Origin: Aldehydirespirator sp965203635
GTDB taxonomy: Bacteria; Actinomycetota; Acidimicrobiia; Acidimicrobiales; Aldehydirespiratoraceae
Direction of reading: 5' to 3'
Assembly (NCBI GenBank): GCA_965203635.1
Contig: OZ241903.1
Coordinates: 2,976,001 to 3,040,000, forward strand
DNA length: 64,000 nt
The position numbers and the translations under genes are program-made. Under the pieces are notes generated by a model that was not told where the DNA came from, searched no databases, and saw nothing but the letters and a program-made list of their open reading frames with translations. Every line of letters starts with the position of its first letter. The first letter of the stretch is position 1. Positions 8,227 through 16,602 of this stretch are shown here, one piece after another.

Positions 8227-8555
8227 GGACGCAGAGCCCACCGCCGAACTGGCCCCAGTGTCGATCCGCGAGGTGTGGCCGAATGAGGCTCATGACCTGA
8301 CCCCGTGGCTGGCCAAGCGGCCCGAGTTCCTCGGCGACGCCCTCGGGCTCGAACTCGAGGAGGAAGAAAGAAACCAGCCCCCGGATCATGGATGGACTTC
8401 AGGAACGATACGAGACACGGCGTCGCATACATCGGATCCTTCTGCCGTCACGACGGCAAGAGGCGAAGCAATGGCTTGTCGACGCAGTAGGCCAACTCCG
8501 AGGCGCCATGTACCCGGTGCTGGAGGAACTCTGGGACATGGAGGAGTGGGACTGA
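8219..8555 (+). pseudogene. Remnant of a DUF4268-like protein (N- and C-terminal pieces)
   Basis: The frame from ATG 8219 begins MAEDAEPTAELAPVSIREVW and continues PNEAHDLTPWLAKRPEFLG. This resembles the N-terminal segment common to DUF4268-type nuclease-like proteins, but after about 45 residues the similarity ends. A second frame, ATG 8388 to TGA 8555 (55 aa), contains ERYETRRRIHRILLP and QWLVDAVGQLRGAMYPVLEE and looks like the C-terminal helix of the same kind of protein. Together they suggest an internal deletion that removed the core. The family naming is by recall of the N-terminal pattern; the second piece could instead be an independent small gene. Confidence 0.45.
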
Positions 8556-8669
8556 TCTGCCGGCGGCGGACGAGAGTCTTGCCCCGACTGCCGGAGGAGT
8601 CCTAGGTCCAGCGGTGATGTCAGCGGCCGCGGGCGTGAGAGAGGCGCTGCGTGCTCGCCGCGCGAGTGC

Positions 8670-9347
8670 TCAATCGGATCCTGCCAGGAGCTGATGGAAC
8701 GCCGCTATTACTTCCGGCTGCCTCGATCGAAAATGCTGTTCGATCCGGTTCCGGATGCTGTCGCCGAAGGCAGCCCTGATCGCGGGGTCGTCCTCCAAAT
8801 GGCCGAAGTCCAGGAGGTGCTGCAGGTAGCGGTGGACCTCTGCTGGATGCAGGTCGAGGCCGTAGCGGCGGAAGTACAGCATGACGCCCTGCTCGAGGCT
8901 GATACCGCCCATCGTCTCAATGAACATGGCGTCGACGTAGTCGCGCAGCTGCTTGCGGTCGGCCAGCGCCTTGAGCTTCCCAGCGGTGATGTCCTGCAGC
9001 GACGCGACGTTCAGTCCGCCTACGACGAGCGGAGGGCCCAGGCGGTGCGCACCGTCCTCGGCCACGATGTCCAGGTTCACAGAGTTGAACGTCCCGCGGA
9101 TCGTCCTCTCCGACGACTCGACGTGTACGAAGTCCCCCGCCGCTGAGAGCGCCGACAGCACGGAGGCGGTGTCGAAGGGATCCGGCGTGAATATGTCGAG
9201 GTCGGCGCTCCGCCGGTGGCGCAGCCACACGGCTAGCCCGGTCCCGCCCATGAGCGCGCTCCCATGCGGCAGGACGGCAGCCACGGCGGGCCATGCGTCG
9301 ATCGTGCCCTGCGGGAGCACGTCGCTGTACTCAGGCAGGCTCGGCAC
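8670..9347 (-). CDS. AbiEii/AbiGii-type nucleotidyltransferase (putative toxin)
   Basis: Member of the nucleotidyltransferase-fold family that includes AbiEii, the toxin of type IV toxin-antitoxin/abortive-infection pairs. From GTG 9347 it is 225 aa. It shows GGTGLAVWLRHRRSADLDIF (the G-G-T and D-x-D metal/nucleotide motif), then DITAGKLKALADRKQLRDYVD, the Lys/Arg-Asp helix of the family. The start overlaps the upstream partner by 17 bp, as expected for a coupled pair. The longer open frame upstream of GTG is out-of-frame shadow of the partner gene. Confidence 0.8.
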   Translation of the reverse strand: MPSLPEYSDVLPQGTIDAWPAVAAVLPHGSALMGGTGLAVWLRHRRSADLDIFTPDPFDTASVLSALSAAGDFVHVESSERTIRGTFNSVNLDIVAEDGAHRLGPPLVVGGLNVASLQDITAGKLKALADRKQLRDYVDAMFIETMGGISLEQGVMLYFRRYGLDLHPAEVHRYLQHLLDFGHLEDDPAIRAAFGDSIRNRIEQHFRSRQPEVIAAFHQLLAGSD

Positions 9348-9903
9348 GGCGGTAGGCGAGAGTGTTGATGATGAGCTCGCGGCGGCCCTCGGAGACATGG
9401 GGCTTCCGCGCGACCAGTTCAAGTGCGTCGCAGGGAAGCGCGAATAGCGCCCAGCCCCACGACGTGATGTCGGGGCTCGTGAGGATCTGCTCGGCGACGA
9501 AGACGGCGTCCCGGGGCAGCTCATACAACGACGTGTCGCCCCACCAGAACAGGTGCGCGAACCGCTCGGGAAGTCGTTGAGGCATCGGCGCCGGCGGCAC
9601 CCTCGGCAACTCTGTGAAGCGCAGCACGTCGGGAAACTGCCGCCAAGCCGCGGCCACGTCGAGGCGCCACACCACCTCGCGGCGCACCGGGCGCGACGGC
9701 ACGGGCTCAGCATCGCCGGTGACCAGTCCCAGGTCCACGAGCCTCTCAAGGGCCTCGCGAATCTCTCCATGACCCACCCCCGCAGCCACCGCGACAGAGG
9801 CAGCCGGGTAGAGCCCGAGCGGCCGCCTAGACAGCGCGGCCAAGACCCGTTTCTCTGCATCCGACAGCCCAGGAGGCTCCTGCCTCCGGTCGCCAGCCTC
9901 CAT
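9331..9903 (-). CDS. Winged-helix partner of the AbiEii-like toxin (putative antitoxin)
   Basis: 190-aa protein starting at ATG 9903 (MEAGDRRQEPPGLSDAEKRV). An N-terminal winged-helix region at about 10-70 is followed by a second domain containing LPERFAHLFWWGDTSLYELP and DAVFVAEQILTSPDITSWGW. That domain resembles the DUF6922-type domain seen next to AbiEii-family nucleotidyltransferases. Gene order (regulator first, nucleotidyltransferase second, overlapping) suggests a toxin-antitoxin or host-defence pair. Function is inferred from context. Confidence 0.6.
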   Translation of the reverse strand: MEAGDRRQEPPGLSDAEKRVLAALSRRPLGLYPAASVAVAAGVGHGEIREALERLVDLGLVTGDAEPVPSRPVRREVVWRLDVAAAWRQFPDVLRFTELPRVPPAPMPQRLPERFAHLFWWGDTSLYELPRDAVFVAEQILTSPDITSWGWALFALPCDALELVARKPHVSEGRRELIINTLAYRRAEPA

Positions 9904-10101
9904 TCTGGGACCATGCTCCACCGCCACGAGACTACGACCGACGGCACCGGTCGCGAAACCCTCAAGAGATCGCAGGTCGCTTCGAGCTATTGCAGTGTGC
10001 GACCCCAACATGCAGCCCCGGCCCGCGGCCAACGTCCCGGTCGAACAGTCGATGTCACAGAGCTCGGGCCGGCGCTGATTCCGGCTCCATCATGACCCTC
10101 G

Positions 10102-10107
10102 TACGCT
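10102..10107 (+). promoter_or_regulatory. -10-like element, probable leaderless start of the GNAT gene
   Basis: TACGCT lies 6 nt before the GTG start at 10114, and no ribosome-binding site is visible. The same spacing occurs before imuA and dnaE2, which suggests leaderless transcription. Confidence 0.45.
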
Positions 10108-10113
10108 CGGGCG

Positions 10114-11118
10114 GTGCGGATTGTCGATGCCCGGACGCTCAGCAGCCAAGACCTCACGGCCGCGCTCGAGCTCCAGCAGGCGGTGGACCGCGAGCGCGAC
10201 CCCGACCTGCCCGTGACCCCGGCCGCCGAGCTGAGAGCGATCTTTGAGGACGACGCCACCGACTACTGCCGCCACCAGCGGATCGTCGCCTTCACGGACG
10301 ACGGCACGGCCGTCGCCATCGGCCGCGTCGAGCTCAACCTCGACGCGGCCAACGCCGCCCTCTCAGGGGTTGAGATCACCCCGTGCGGCGACGACACCGC
10401 GGCCGCAGTGCTAGCAGAACTGCTGCGGCGGGCCGCAGGCGACGGGCGAACCTCGGTCATCGCCTGGGGCGACTACACCCCCGAGCGCCACGCCTTCTGG
10501 ACGAGCCTCGGCGCCGAGTTGCGCTACACAGAGCAGGAGTCCCGTCTCGATATGGCATCGGTGGACCCCCAGCTCATGGCGCAGTGGATCGGGGCCGGTC
10601 CGGCTGATCTGGAGCTGGTTCATTGGGCCCGCCGCTGTCCCGAGGACTGGATCGACGCGCTAGTGGCCACGGCCAACGCGATGAACGACGCCCCCACCGA
10701 CAACCTCGACATGGCCGACACCGTGGTCGACGCGGCCATGGTCCGTGCTGAGATCGAGGCCCGCAGCGCCCGGGGACTGGAGTTTCAGGGCGTGCTGGCG
10801 GTCACCGCCGACGGCGAGGCGGCCGGCACCACCGAGGTGTTCGTCAACCGCCACCGGCCCGCGGCCTCGTGGCAGTGGTCCACCGTGGTGCTGCCCGCCC
10901 ACCGGGGCCGGCGCATCGGGCGCTGGATGAAGGCCTCAATGTGGCAGCGGCTGCGGGCCACCGAACCCGAGGTGGCGTGGCTTCAGACCGGCAACGCCGC
11001 CAGCAACGCCCACATGCTGGCCATCAACAACGAGATGGGCTTCAAGCCCACCCACCTGATGGGCTGCTGGCAGACGGACCTCGACACCCTCGAGGCCGGG
11101 CTCAGCCGTCGCGGGTGA
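10114..11118 (+). CDS. Tandem GNAT-domain acetyltransferase-like protein
   Basis: 334 aa with two GNAT-like halves, resembling the layout of mycothiol synthase (MshD)-type and related actinobacterial acetyltransferases. The C-terminal half is better conserved: VVLPAHRGRRIGRWMKASMW is the acetyl-CoA pyrophosphate-binding motif (R/Q-x-x-G-x-G/A type), followed by TGNAASNAHMLAINNEMGF. The N-terminal half appears degenerate. Substrate is unknown, and mshD itself cannot be asserted. GTG start at 10114. The 3' end overlaps convergent cinA by 17 bp. Confidence 0.8.
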   Translation: MRIVDARTLSSQDLTAALELQQAVDRERDPDLPVTPAAELRAIFEDDATDYCRHQRIVAFTDDGTAVAIGRVELNLDAANAALSGVEITPCGDDTAAAVLAELLRRAAGDGRTSVIAWGDYTPERHAFWTSLGAELRYTEQESRLDMASVDPQLMAQWIGAGPADLELVHWARRCPEDWIDALVATANAMNDAPTDNLDMADTVVDAAMVRAEIEARSARGLEFQGVLAVTADGEAAGTTEVFVNRHRPAASWQWSTVVLPAHRGRRIGRWMKASMWQRLRATEPEVAWLQTGNAASNAHMLAINNEMGFKPTHLMGCWQTDLDTLEAGLSRRG

Positions 11119-12394
11119 GCAGGCGGGTACGCAGCAGGTTGAGAGCGGTGATGGTCGAGAGCTGACGGACCATGGTCCGGGCCATGTTGAAGCGCACCCC
11201 GACCGCCTCACCCCCACCGTCGAGATGCAGGCCGATCCAGACTGTGCCCGGCTCTGCGCCCTCGTGGCTCTCGGGGCCGGCCGCACCGGTTGTGGCCAGG
11301 CCCACGTCGGCGCCCAGTACCCGGCAGGCTCCCGCCGCCATGGCCAGCGCCATCTCCTCGCTGACCGCCGCGACCTCGGGCGCACCCAGCACGCCCGTCT
11401 TGAGCACGCGGTCGTACGGCACGACCGCCCCCTTCAGCACGTCGCTCGCGCCGGGCACCTCGGTCAGGCGAGCGGCGATCAGCCCTCCGGTCACCGACTC
11501 CGCCAGTCCCAGGGTGAGACCCCGCGAGCGCATCAGGGCCAGCACCACCGACTCCATGGTGTCGTCGTCGGCGCCGAACACCGCCTCACCGATGACGGCC
11601 CGCGCCCTCGCTTCGACTCCCGACAGCACCCCGGAAGCAGTCTCGTCGTCGGCCGCCTTGGCGGTGATGCGAACCTTGAGCCCCTCCATTCCGCTGGCCA
11701 GGAAGGCGATGGTGGCCTCGCCGGTGGCGTCGAGGCGGCTCATCTCCGGTCCCAGCAGCTCGGCCAGACCCGATTCGGAGTAGCCCCAGGTGCGCAGCGT
11801 CCGGCTGCGGATCACGCTCCGCTCGCCCGCCCGGGCCTGCAGGTCGGGCAGCACGCACTCGCTGACCATCTTCTGCATCTCCCAGGGCACGCCGGGAACG
11901 GCGTATATCACCTTCTCGCCGCCTCCGGTCGCACCGTCGCCCGCCGGACTCGCGGACCCGCCGGCTCGCCTCACCGGGCAGATCAGGCCGGGCGCGGTGC
12001 CGGGCTGAACGTCCATCACCCGGGCGCCGGCAGGCACATCGGCCTGCTGGAGGTTGTTGGCGGGCATCTGCCGGTCCCGGCGGTAGAACATCGATCTGAT
12101 CCGCTCGGCCACGGCGTCGTCCCGGTGCAACTCGACTCCCATCACGGCCGCGATCGCGTCGCGGGTGATGTCGTCGGGCGTGGGGCCGAGGCCCCCGCAC
12201 ATGATCACCGCGTCGCTGCGGTCCAGCGCCTGCTCGAGCGCGGCGGTCATCCGGCCGAGGTTGTCGCCGACCTTGGTCTGGAAGTGGCTGTCGATGCCCG
12301 CCAGCGCGAGCTGCTCGCCGATCCACGACGAGTTGGTGTCGACGATCTGTCCGAGCAGCAGCTCGGTTCCCACCGCCACCACCTCGCATCTCAT
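11102..12394 (-). CDS. cinA: CinA-like competence/damage-inducible protein (NMN deamidase)
   Basis: Two-domain protein: an N-terminal molybdopterin-binding-like (COG1058) domain, MRCEVVAVGTELLLGQIVDT to about residue 260, with GGLGPTPDDITRDAIA, and a C-terminal nicotinamide-nucleotide amidohydrolase (PncC) domain with GLAESVTGGLIAARLTEVPG. The PncC signature is usually ESCTGG; here Val replaces Cys (AESVTGG), while the catalytic Ser is retained. Start ATG 12394, 430 aa, only 7 bp after pgsA, giving the usual actinobacterial order pgsA-cinA-recA, here split from recA by accessory genes. CinA is thought to recycle pyridine nucleotides. Confidence 0.93.
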   Translation of the reverse strand: MRCEVVAVGTELLLGQIVDTNSSWIGEQLALAGIDSHFQTKVGDNLGRMTAALEQALDRSDAVIMCGGLGPTPDDITRDAIAAVMGVELHRDDAVAERIRSMFYRRDRQMPANNLQQADVPAGARVMDVQPGTAPGLICPVRRAGGSASPAGDGATGGGEKVIYAVPGVPWEMQKMVSECVLPDLQARAGERSVIRSRTLRTWGYSESGLAELLGPEMSRLDATGEATIAFLASGMEGLKVRITAKAADDETASGVLSGVEARARAVIGEAVFGADDDTMESVVLALMRSRGLTLGLAESVTGGLIAARLTEVPGASDVLKGAVVPYDRVLKTGVLGAPEVAAVSEEMALAMAAGACRVLGADVGLATTGAAGPESHEGAEPGTVWIGLHLDGGGEAVGVRFNMARTMVRQLSTITALNLLRTRLLTRDG

Positions 12395-12401
12395 GGCCGG
12401 C

Positions 12402-13001
12402 CTACGAAGAGTTCTGGGAGCGGGACCGCGCCCGCGCCGAGCGGCTGTCGAGCATGTACTGCATCCCGGTGACCACTGTGAACGCCACCGCCACCCACAG
12501 CGCGGTGGCCAGCACCAGGTCGGCATCCTCCAGGGTCGGCATGATCGCCATCGCCAGCGCCAACGCCTGCACGGAGGTCTTGTACTTGGCGGACCGGCGG
12601 GCCGGGATCGACACGCCCTCGCCGGCCCACCGGGCCCTCCACGCGGTTATGCCGAGCTCGCGGAAGGCCATGATCGTCACGGGCACCCACCAGTAGCGCT
12701 CCACGGCCACCAGGCAGAAGGCCGCCCCGAGCACCACGACCTTGTCGGCCAGCGGGTCGAGGAAGGCGCCGCTGCGGCTGGTGACATTGGCCCGGCGGGC
12801 CACCCGCCCGTCGAAGAAGTCGGTGCCGGCCATGGCAACGCCCAGGCCGAAGGCAGCCCACGACGCCCCCCGGCTCTGCTCGGCCTGGAGGATCAGCAGG
12901 AACAGCACCGGCGCGAACAGCAGGCGGGCGAGCGTCAGCAGGTTGGCGGGATGAAGCAGGCTGGCCTGCGCGGGCGCCTCCGCGCCGCCCGAGGCGCTCA
13001 T
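12402..13001 (-). CDS. pgsA: CDP-diacylglycerol--glycerol-3-phosphate 3-phosphatidyltransferase
   Basis: Integral membrane enzyme of the CDP-alcohol phosphatidyltransferase family making phosphatidylglycerophosphate. The signature D-x2-D-G-x2-A-R-x8-G-x3-D-x3-D is complete: DFFDGRVARR followed by GAFLDPLADK. Hydrophobic helices span most of the 199 residues, and a basic Arg/Ser tail ends the protein. The start lies in the left copy of a 29-bp tandem duplication that also contains the rimO stop, so translation may be coupled through a 10-codon minigene (12998-13030). Confidence 0.93.
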   Translation of the reverse strand: MSASGGAEAPAQASLLHPANLLTLARLLFAPVLFLLILQAEQSRGASWAAFGLGVAMAGTDFFDGRVARRANVTSRSGAFLDPLADKVVVLGAAFCLVAVERYWWVPVTIMAFRELGITAWRARWAGEGVSIPARRSAKYKTSVQALALAMAIMPTLEDADLVLATALWVAVAFTVVTGMQYMLDSRSARARSRSQNSS

Positions 13002-13039
13002 GCCGCCCCCGCGCCGCCCGAGGCGCTCATGCCGCCTCC
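12982..13039. repeat. 29-bp tandem duplication across the rimO stop and pgsA start
   Basis: 12982-13010 and 13011-13039 are identical at 28 of 29 positions. Each copy contains GCATGAGC on the minus strand. In the right copy this is the rimO stop (13027) overlapping an ATG at 13030. That ATG opens only 10 codons and ends in a TGA at 12998-13000, which overlaps the pgsA ATG (13001) as ATGA. The duplication therefore replaced one stop/start overlap by two consecutive ones. Confidence 0.9.
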
Positions 13040-14319
13040 AGATCGCAGCCGGTTGCGGAGGTGACGGTCACCTTCGCGAAGGTACCCGCGGCCAGGCCGG
13101 CGGGCACGTGGACGACGCCGTCGATCTCCGGGGCCTCACGGTGAGTCCGGCCGGCGCCCGGCTCGTCCACGAGCACCTCCACCTGCCGACCGACCAGCAG
13201 GTCGCGGCGCCGGGCGGTGATTGCGTCCTGCAGCTCGCCGAGCTCGGCCAGCCGCTCGGAGCGCAGGCCCCCGTCCACCTTGCCCTCCAGACCGACCGAA
13301 TAGGTGCCGTCCTCCTCGGAGTAGGCGAAGAACCCGCACCAGTCGAGTTGGGCCTCCTCCACGAAGCGCAGCAGCAGGTCATGGTCCTCCTCGGTCTCGG
13401 TCGGGTAGCCGACAATGAAGTTCGACCGGAAGGCTGCCTCCGGCTCGCGCCGGCGGATCGCTTCGATCCGGGCCAGGAATCGCTCGCCGTCGCCCCATCG
13501 GCGCATGCGGCGCAGCAAGGGCGCCGAGACGTGCTGGAGCGACAGGTCGAAGTAGGGGACGCCGGTGGCGCAGATCGCGTCTATCAGGGTGTCGTTGAGG
13601 TCCGACGGGTACAGGTACAGCAGGCGGGTACGGGCGGCGCGCTCCGACACGGCCTCCACCAGCGGCACGATGCGGCGCTCTCCGGAGCCCTGGTCCCGGC
13701 CGTAGGAGGCGAGGTCCTGGGCCACCAGCACGATCTCGACCGCGTCGAGCTGCTCGACCTCCGCCAGGATCTGCTCGAGTGTGCGGCTGCGCTGGGGACC
13801 GCGGAAACTGGGGATGGCGCAGAAGCCGCAGGCGCGGTCGCATCCCTCCGCGATCTTCACGTACGCCCACGGGCGGGGCGACGGCGGCCGGGGCAGGTTC
13901 AACAGATCGAACGCCGGGACAGGGCGGGAGGAAGGGCGCCCAAGCTCCACCGGCACACCGCCGGGTCGGGGCGATGCCACCGAACCTGTCGCGAGCTCCA
14001 TCCCGAATCCGGCTATGCGGTCGGCCTCCGGCAGGGCCTCGGCCAACTCGTCGCCGTAACGCTCCGCGAGGCAGCCGGTGACCACCAGCGAGGCGCCGGG
14101 CGCCTTCGTCTCCGAGATGGCCAGGATCGTGTCGATCGATTCTTGGCGGGCCTCCTCCACGAAGGCGCAGGTGTTGACGACCACCATGTCGGCTTCGGAC
14201 GTGTCGCCGGCCGGCGACAGGCCGTCAGCGACCAGCAATCCGGTGAGCTTGTCGGAATCGACCTGGTTCTTGGGGCACCCCAAGGTGTGCACGACGAAGG
14301 ATCTGGGCCTGCCGGACAT
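13027..14319 (-). CDS. rimO: Ribosomal protein uS12 methylthiotransferase RimO
   Basis: Radical-SAM enzyme that beta-methylthiolates an Asp of ribosomal protein S12. From ATG 14319 it begins MSGRPRSFVVHTLGCPKNQV; TLGCPKN is the RimO hallmark (MiaB has FGCQMN). Further cysteines are in VVNTCAFVEEA and VTGCLAERYG, the radical-SAM motif is CDRACGFC, and a TRAM-like C-terminus ends at GCDLEAA. Length is 430 aa. It is upstream of pgsA on the same strand with only 25 bp between coding ends. Confidence 0.95.
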   Translation of the reverse strand: MSGRPRSFVVHTLGCPKNQVDSDKLTGLLVADGLSPAGDTSEADMVVVNTCAFVEEARQESIDTILAISETKAPGASLVVTGCLAERYGDELAEALPEADRIAGFGMELATGSVASPRPGGVPVELGRPSSRPVPAFDLLNLPRPPSPRPWAYVKIAEGCDRACGFCAIPSFRGPQRSRTLEQILAEVEQLDAVEIVLVAQDLASYGRDQGSGERRIVPLVEAVSERAARTRLLYLYPSDLNDTLIDAICATGVPYFDLSLQHVSAPLLRRMRRWGDGERFLARIEAIRRREPEAAFRSNFIVGYPTETEEDHDLLLRFVEEAQLDWCGFFAYSEEDGTYSVGLEGKVDGGLRSERLAELGELQDAITARRRDLLVGRQVEVLVDEPGAGRTHREAPEIDGVVHVPAGLAAGTFAKVTVTSATGCDLEAA

Positions 14320-14335
14320 AGAGGGTGCTACCAAC

Positions 14336-15490
14336 CTAGGACCCCGCGGTGCCCGTAGGCGGGGGCAGCGAGGTCGTCGTGCTGGTCGGCGGAGGCCGGT
14401 GAGGACCGCAATCGCCCTCGTCGATGATGTCGCGGATGCGGTCGACGCGGGGCCCCGAGTAGGCCGGAACCGGCACGCCGTCGCCGTCGAGCAGGTGGGG
14501 ATGGAACGCCCAGTCGACAACCCTGTCGCCTTCGAAGTCGATCTGCAGGACGCCCGTCTCCCCGCTCATGTGCTGGCGGGGCTCCCAGATGAAATTCCCC
14601 AGCGAGAAGGCCACCAGCTTCTCACCGGTGAACACCACGGGCTGCAGCACATGGGGGTGGTGGCCGATGACCGCGTCGGCGCCCGCGTCGAGGAGCTGCC
14701 GGGCCAGCAACCGCTGGGCATCGTCCGGACAGGGGTCTCGCTCGATGCCCCAGTGGACTATGGCGACCACTGCATCGGCCGCCGCCACCGCGGCCCGAAC
14801 GGTGTCGAGCACGCGTGCCAGGTCGGGTGGGTGCGCCGACGCGACGCCCGGCGTGGAGGAACCGGCCGCGAAATTGGAGGGAACGATGAGGGAGGCTCCG
14901 ACGAAGGCCACGCTCACGCCGCCGTCCGTCGTCAGGATCCGGTAGCGGTAGGCCTCGTCGATGTCGCGGCCTGCGCCGATGGTCGCCACCCCGGCACCCT
15001 CCAGCAGGTCGACAGTGTCGGCCAAGGCGTCGCCGCCGTAGTCCATGGCGTGGTTGTTGGCCAGGTTGGCGATCCGCACGCCGCCGGCCGCGATCCGCCT
15101 GGCCGCGGACGGCGGAGCGCGGAACACGTAGGTCTTGTGATGGGGTGTGCCCCGGTCGCTGATCGCCATCTCGACGTTCACTACAGAGAGGTCCGCCGAC
15201 CCCAGGGGGGGCTCTATGGACTGGAAGGGGTCCAAGCCCAACCGCTCGGACCGTTCCATCAGGACATCACCGCCGGCCAGCAGCGTCCAGGTTCGCGTGG
15301 ACTCGGTGGTAGTAGTGCTCTGGACGGTGGTGATCGGTGTCGTCGTCGGCACCGGCGCGGTGGTCTCAGGAGGCAGGGTCGGCGACGCACCCGTCGACGA
15401 CCGCACCCTTGGGCTCTCGACGCATGCCGACGCCATTAGCGCAGCCGCTAGGAGTGCGCCGCTCCACGCCACGGCAGTCCTCGATCGCAC
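14336..15490 (-). CDS. CapA-family secreted lipoprotein (metallophosphoesterase fold)
   Basis: Resembles the poly-gamma-glutamate synthesis protein CapA/PgsA family, a calcineurin-like fold of uncertain reaction. A signal peptide ends in a lipobox around MASACVES, then a Ser/Thr/Pro-rich linker to about residue 65. The catalytic-type domain has GGDVLM, VVNVEMAI, ANLANNHAMDYG, IVHWGIE and IGHHPHVLQP, the conserved Asp/Asn/His metal-site motifs. A second Pro/Thr tail ends the protein. GTG start at 15490, directly abutting the glutaminyl cyclase stop. A second CapA protein lies at 59.7 kb. Capsule function is not implied by the context. Confidence 0.85.
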   Translation of the reverse strand: MRSRTAVAWSGALLAAALMASACVESPRVRSSTGASPTLPPETTAPVPTTTPITTVQSTTTTESTRTWTLLAGGDVLMERSERLGLDPFQSIEPPLGSADLSVVNVEMAISDRGTPHHKTYVFRAPPSAARRIAAGGVRIANLANNHAMDYGGDALADTVDLLEGAGVATIGAGRDIDEAYRYRILTTDGGVSVAFVGASLIVPSNFAAGSSTPGVASAHPPDLARVLDTVRAAVAAADAVVAIVHWGIERDPCPDDAQRLLARQLLDAGADAVIGHHPHVLQPVVFTGEKLVAFSLGNFIWEPRQHMSGETGVLQIDFEGDRVVDWAFHPHLLDGDGVPVPAYSGPRVDRIRDIIDEGDCGPHRPPPTSTTTSLPPPTGTAGS

Positions 15491-16600
15491 CTACGGAACC
15501 TCCACCACGCGAACCCTGTACATCCGGGGCCACAGCTTGCCGGTCATCCACAGGGTGGCGGTTTTCTCGTCCGCCGCCACCCCGTTGAGCACATCAATGT
15601 CGCTTGGGTGCGGGTGCAGGAGCACATCGTCGACAAGGGGCCCGGCATCGATGGCCGCCCTCACCCGCCCGTTGTCAGGATCGATGACCAGCAACCGGTC
15701 GGTCTGCCACACGTTGGCGATCACCAGGCCCTCCACACACTCAAGCTCGTTCAGGTAGTCGAGCCGCCCGCCGTAGCCGGAGGCGGTCACGATCACCGTG
15801 TCCAACGGCTCGAAGGTCTGGAGGTCCCGGCGGGCCAGCCGGTCGGAGCCGTCCGTCATGATCAGCTCGCCGTCCATCTCGCAGAGGCCCCAGCCCTCCC
15901 CCTGATAGTGGTGCTCCCGCAGGAGCCCGAGAGTGGCGCGGTCGTACACGAGAGCCGTGCCGCTCCGCCAGGTGAGCTGGAAGATCTCGTCACCGGCGAC
16001 GGTGAGGCCCTCGCCGAAGAACTCCTCGGGCAAGTCGACCCGGGCAGTGACCTCGCCCGTGTCCGGGGTGACGACTCGCAGCGACGATCGCCCCCATAGT
16101 CCGGTGCTCTCGTACATGATGCCGTCGGCGACCTCGAGTCCCTGGGTGAAGGCATCGGGGTCGTGCGGGAACCACTCGATGATCTCGACGGTCCATCGGG
16201 CCACACCATCGCCATCGCCGACCGGCGGTAACAGGGACGCGCCGGCCTGCACCTCGGACGGCTCGCGTTCCGCCGGTGTCGCGATGTCCGCCTCAGAAGC
16301 CTCAGGAATCTTCGGAGTTGCGTCCCCCGCAGGCTCCCCATTATCAGCCCGAGATTCCGTTGGGGGCGGTGTTGCCGAAGGTGCGACTGTTGTCGAGGGT
16401 GCGACTGTTGTCGACGATGTTGTCGAGGACGCGACTGTTGTCGACGATGTTGTCGAGGACGCGACTGTTGTCATCTCAGCAGCCGGAGCCGGCGGGTCGG
16501 TTGCTGCCGGTGGGCTCTCGGACTGCGAATCCGACCCGCAGCCCGCGGCCAGAAGGCCGGCGCACACCAGAGCGCGCAGCAGGGAACCGGGCCGCGTCAC
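15491..16600 (-). CDS. Glutaminyl-peptide cyclotransferase, lipoprotein
   Basis: Plant/bacterial-type glutaminyl cyclase (five-bladed propeller), forming N-terminal pyroglutamate on exported proteins or peptides. GTG at 16600 gives a lipoprotein signal ending LLAAGCGSD, then a Thr/Ser-rich spacer of about 100 residues encoded by tandem repeats. The enzyme domain holds PHDPDAFTQGLEV and ESTGLWGRSSLR at its start and NELECVEGLVIANVWQTDRL later, all typical of the family. The start is 2 nt after the Na/Ca exchanger stop. Anchored outside the membrane. Confidence 0.88.
   Translation of the reverse strand: MTRPGSLLRALVCAGLLAAGCGSDSQSESPPAATDPPAPAAEMTTVASSTTSSTTVASSTTSSTTVAPSTTVAPSATPPPTESRADNGEPAGDATPKIPEASEADIATPAEREPSEVQAGASLLPPVGDGDGVARWTVEIIEWFPHDPDAFTQGLEVADGIMYESTGLWGRSSLRVVTPDTGEVTARVDLPEEFFGEGLTVAGDEIFQLTWRSGTALVYDRATLGLLREHHYQGEGWGLCEMDGELIMTDGSDRLARRDLQTFEPLDTVIVTASGYGGRLDYLNELECVEGLVIANVWQTDRLLVIDPDNGRVRAAIDAGPLVDDVLLHPHPSDIDVLNGVAADEKTATLWMTGKLWPRMYRVRVVEVP
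16383..16472. repeat. 30-bp tandem repeats encoding a Ser/Thr linker
   Basis: Two perfect 30-bp units (16401-16430, 16431-16460), a third partial unit to 16472 and an 18-bp relative at 16383-16400. They encode the repeated Val-Ala-Ser-Ser-Thr-Thr-Ser-Ser-Thr-Thr spacer of the glutaminyl cyclase lipoprotein. The identity at DNA level indicates recent expansion. Confidence 0.85.
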
Positions 16601-16602
16601 GG

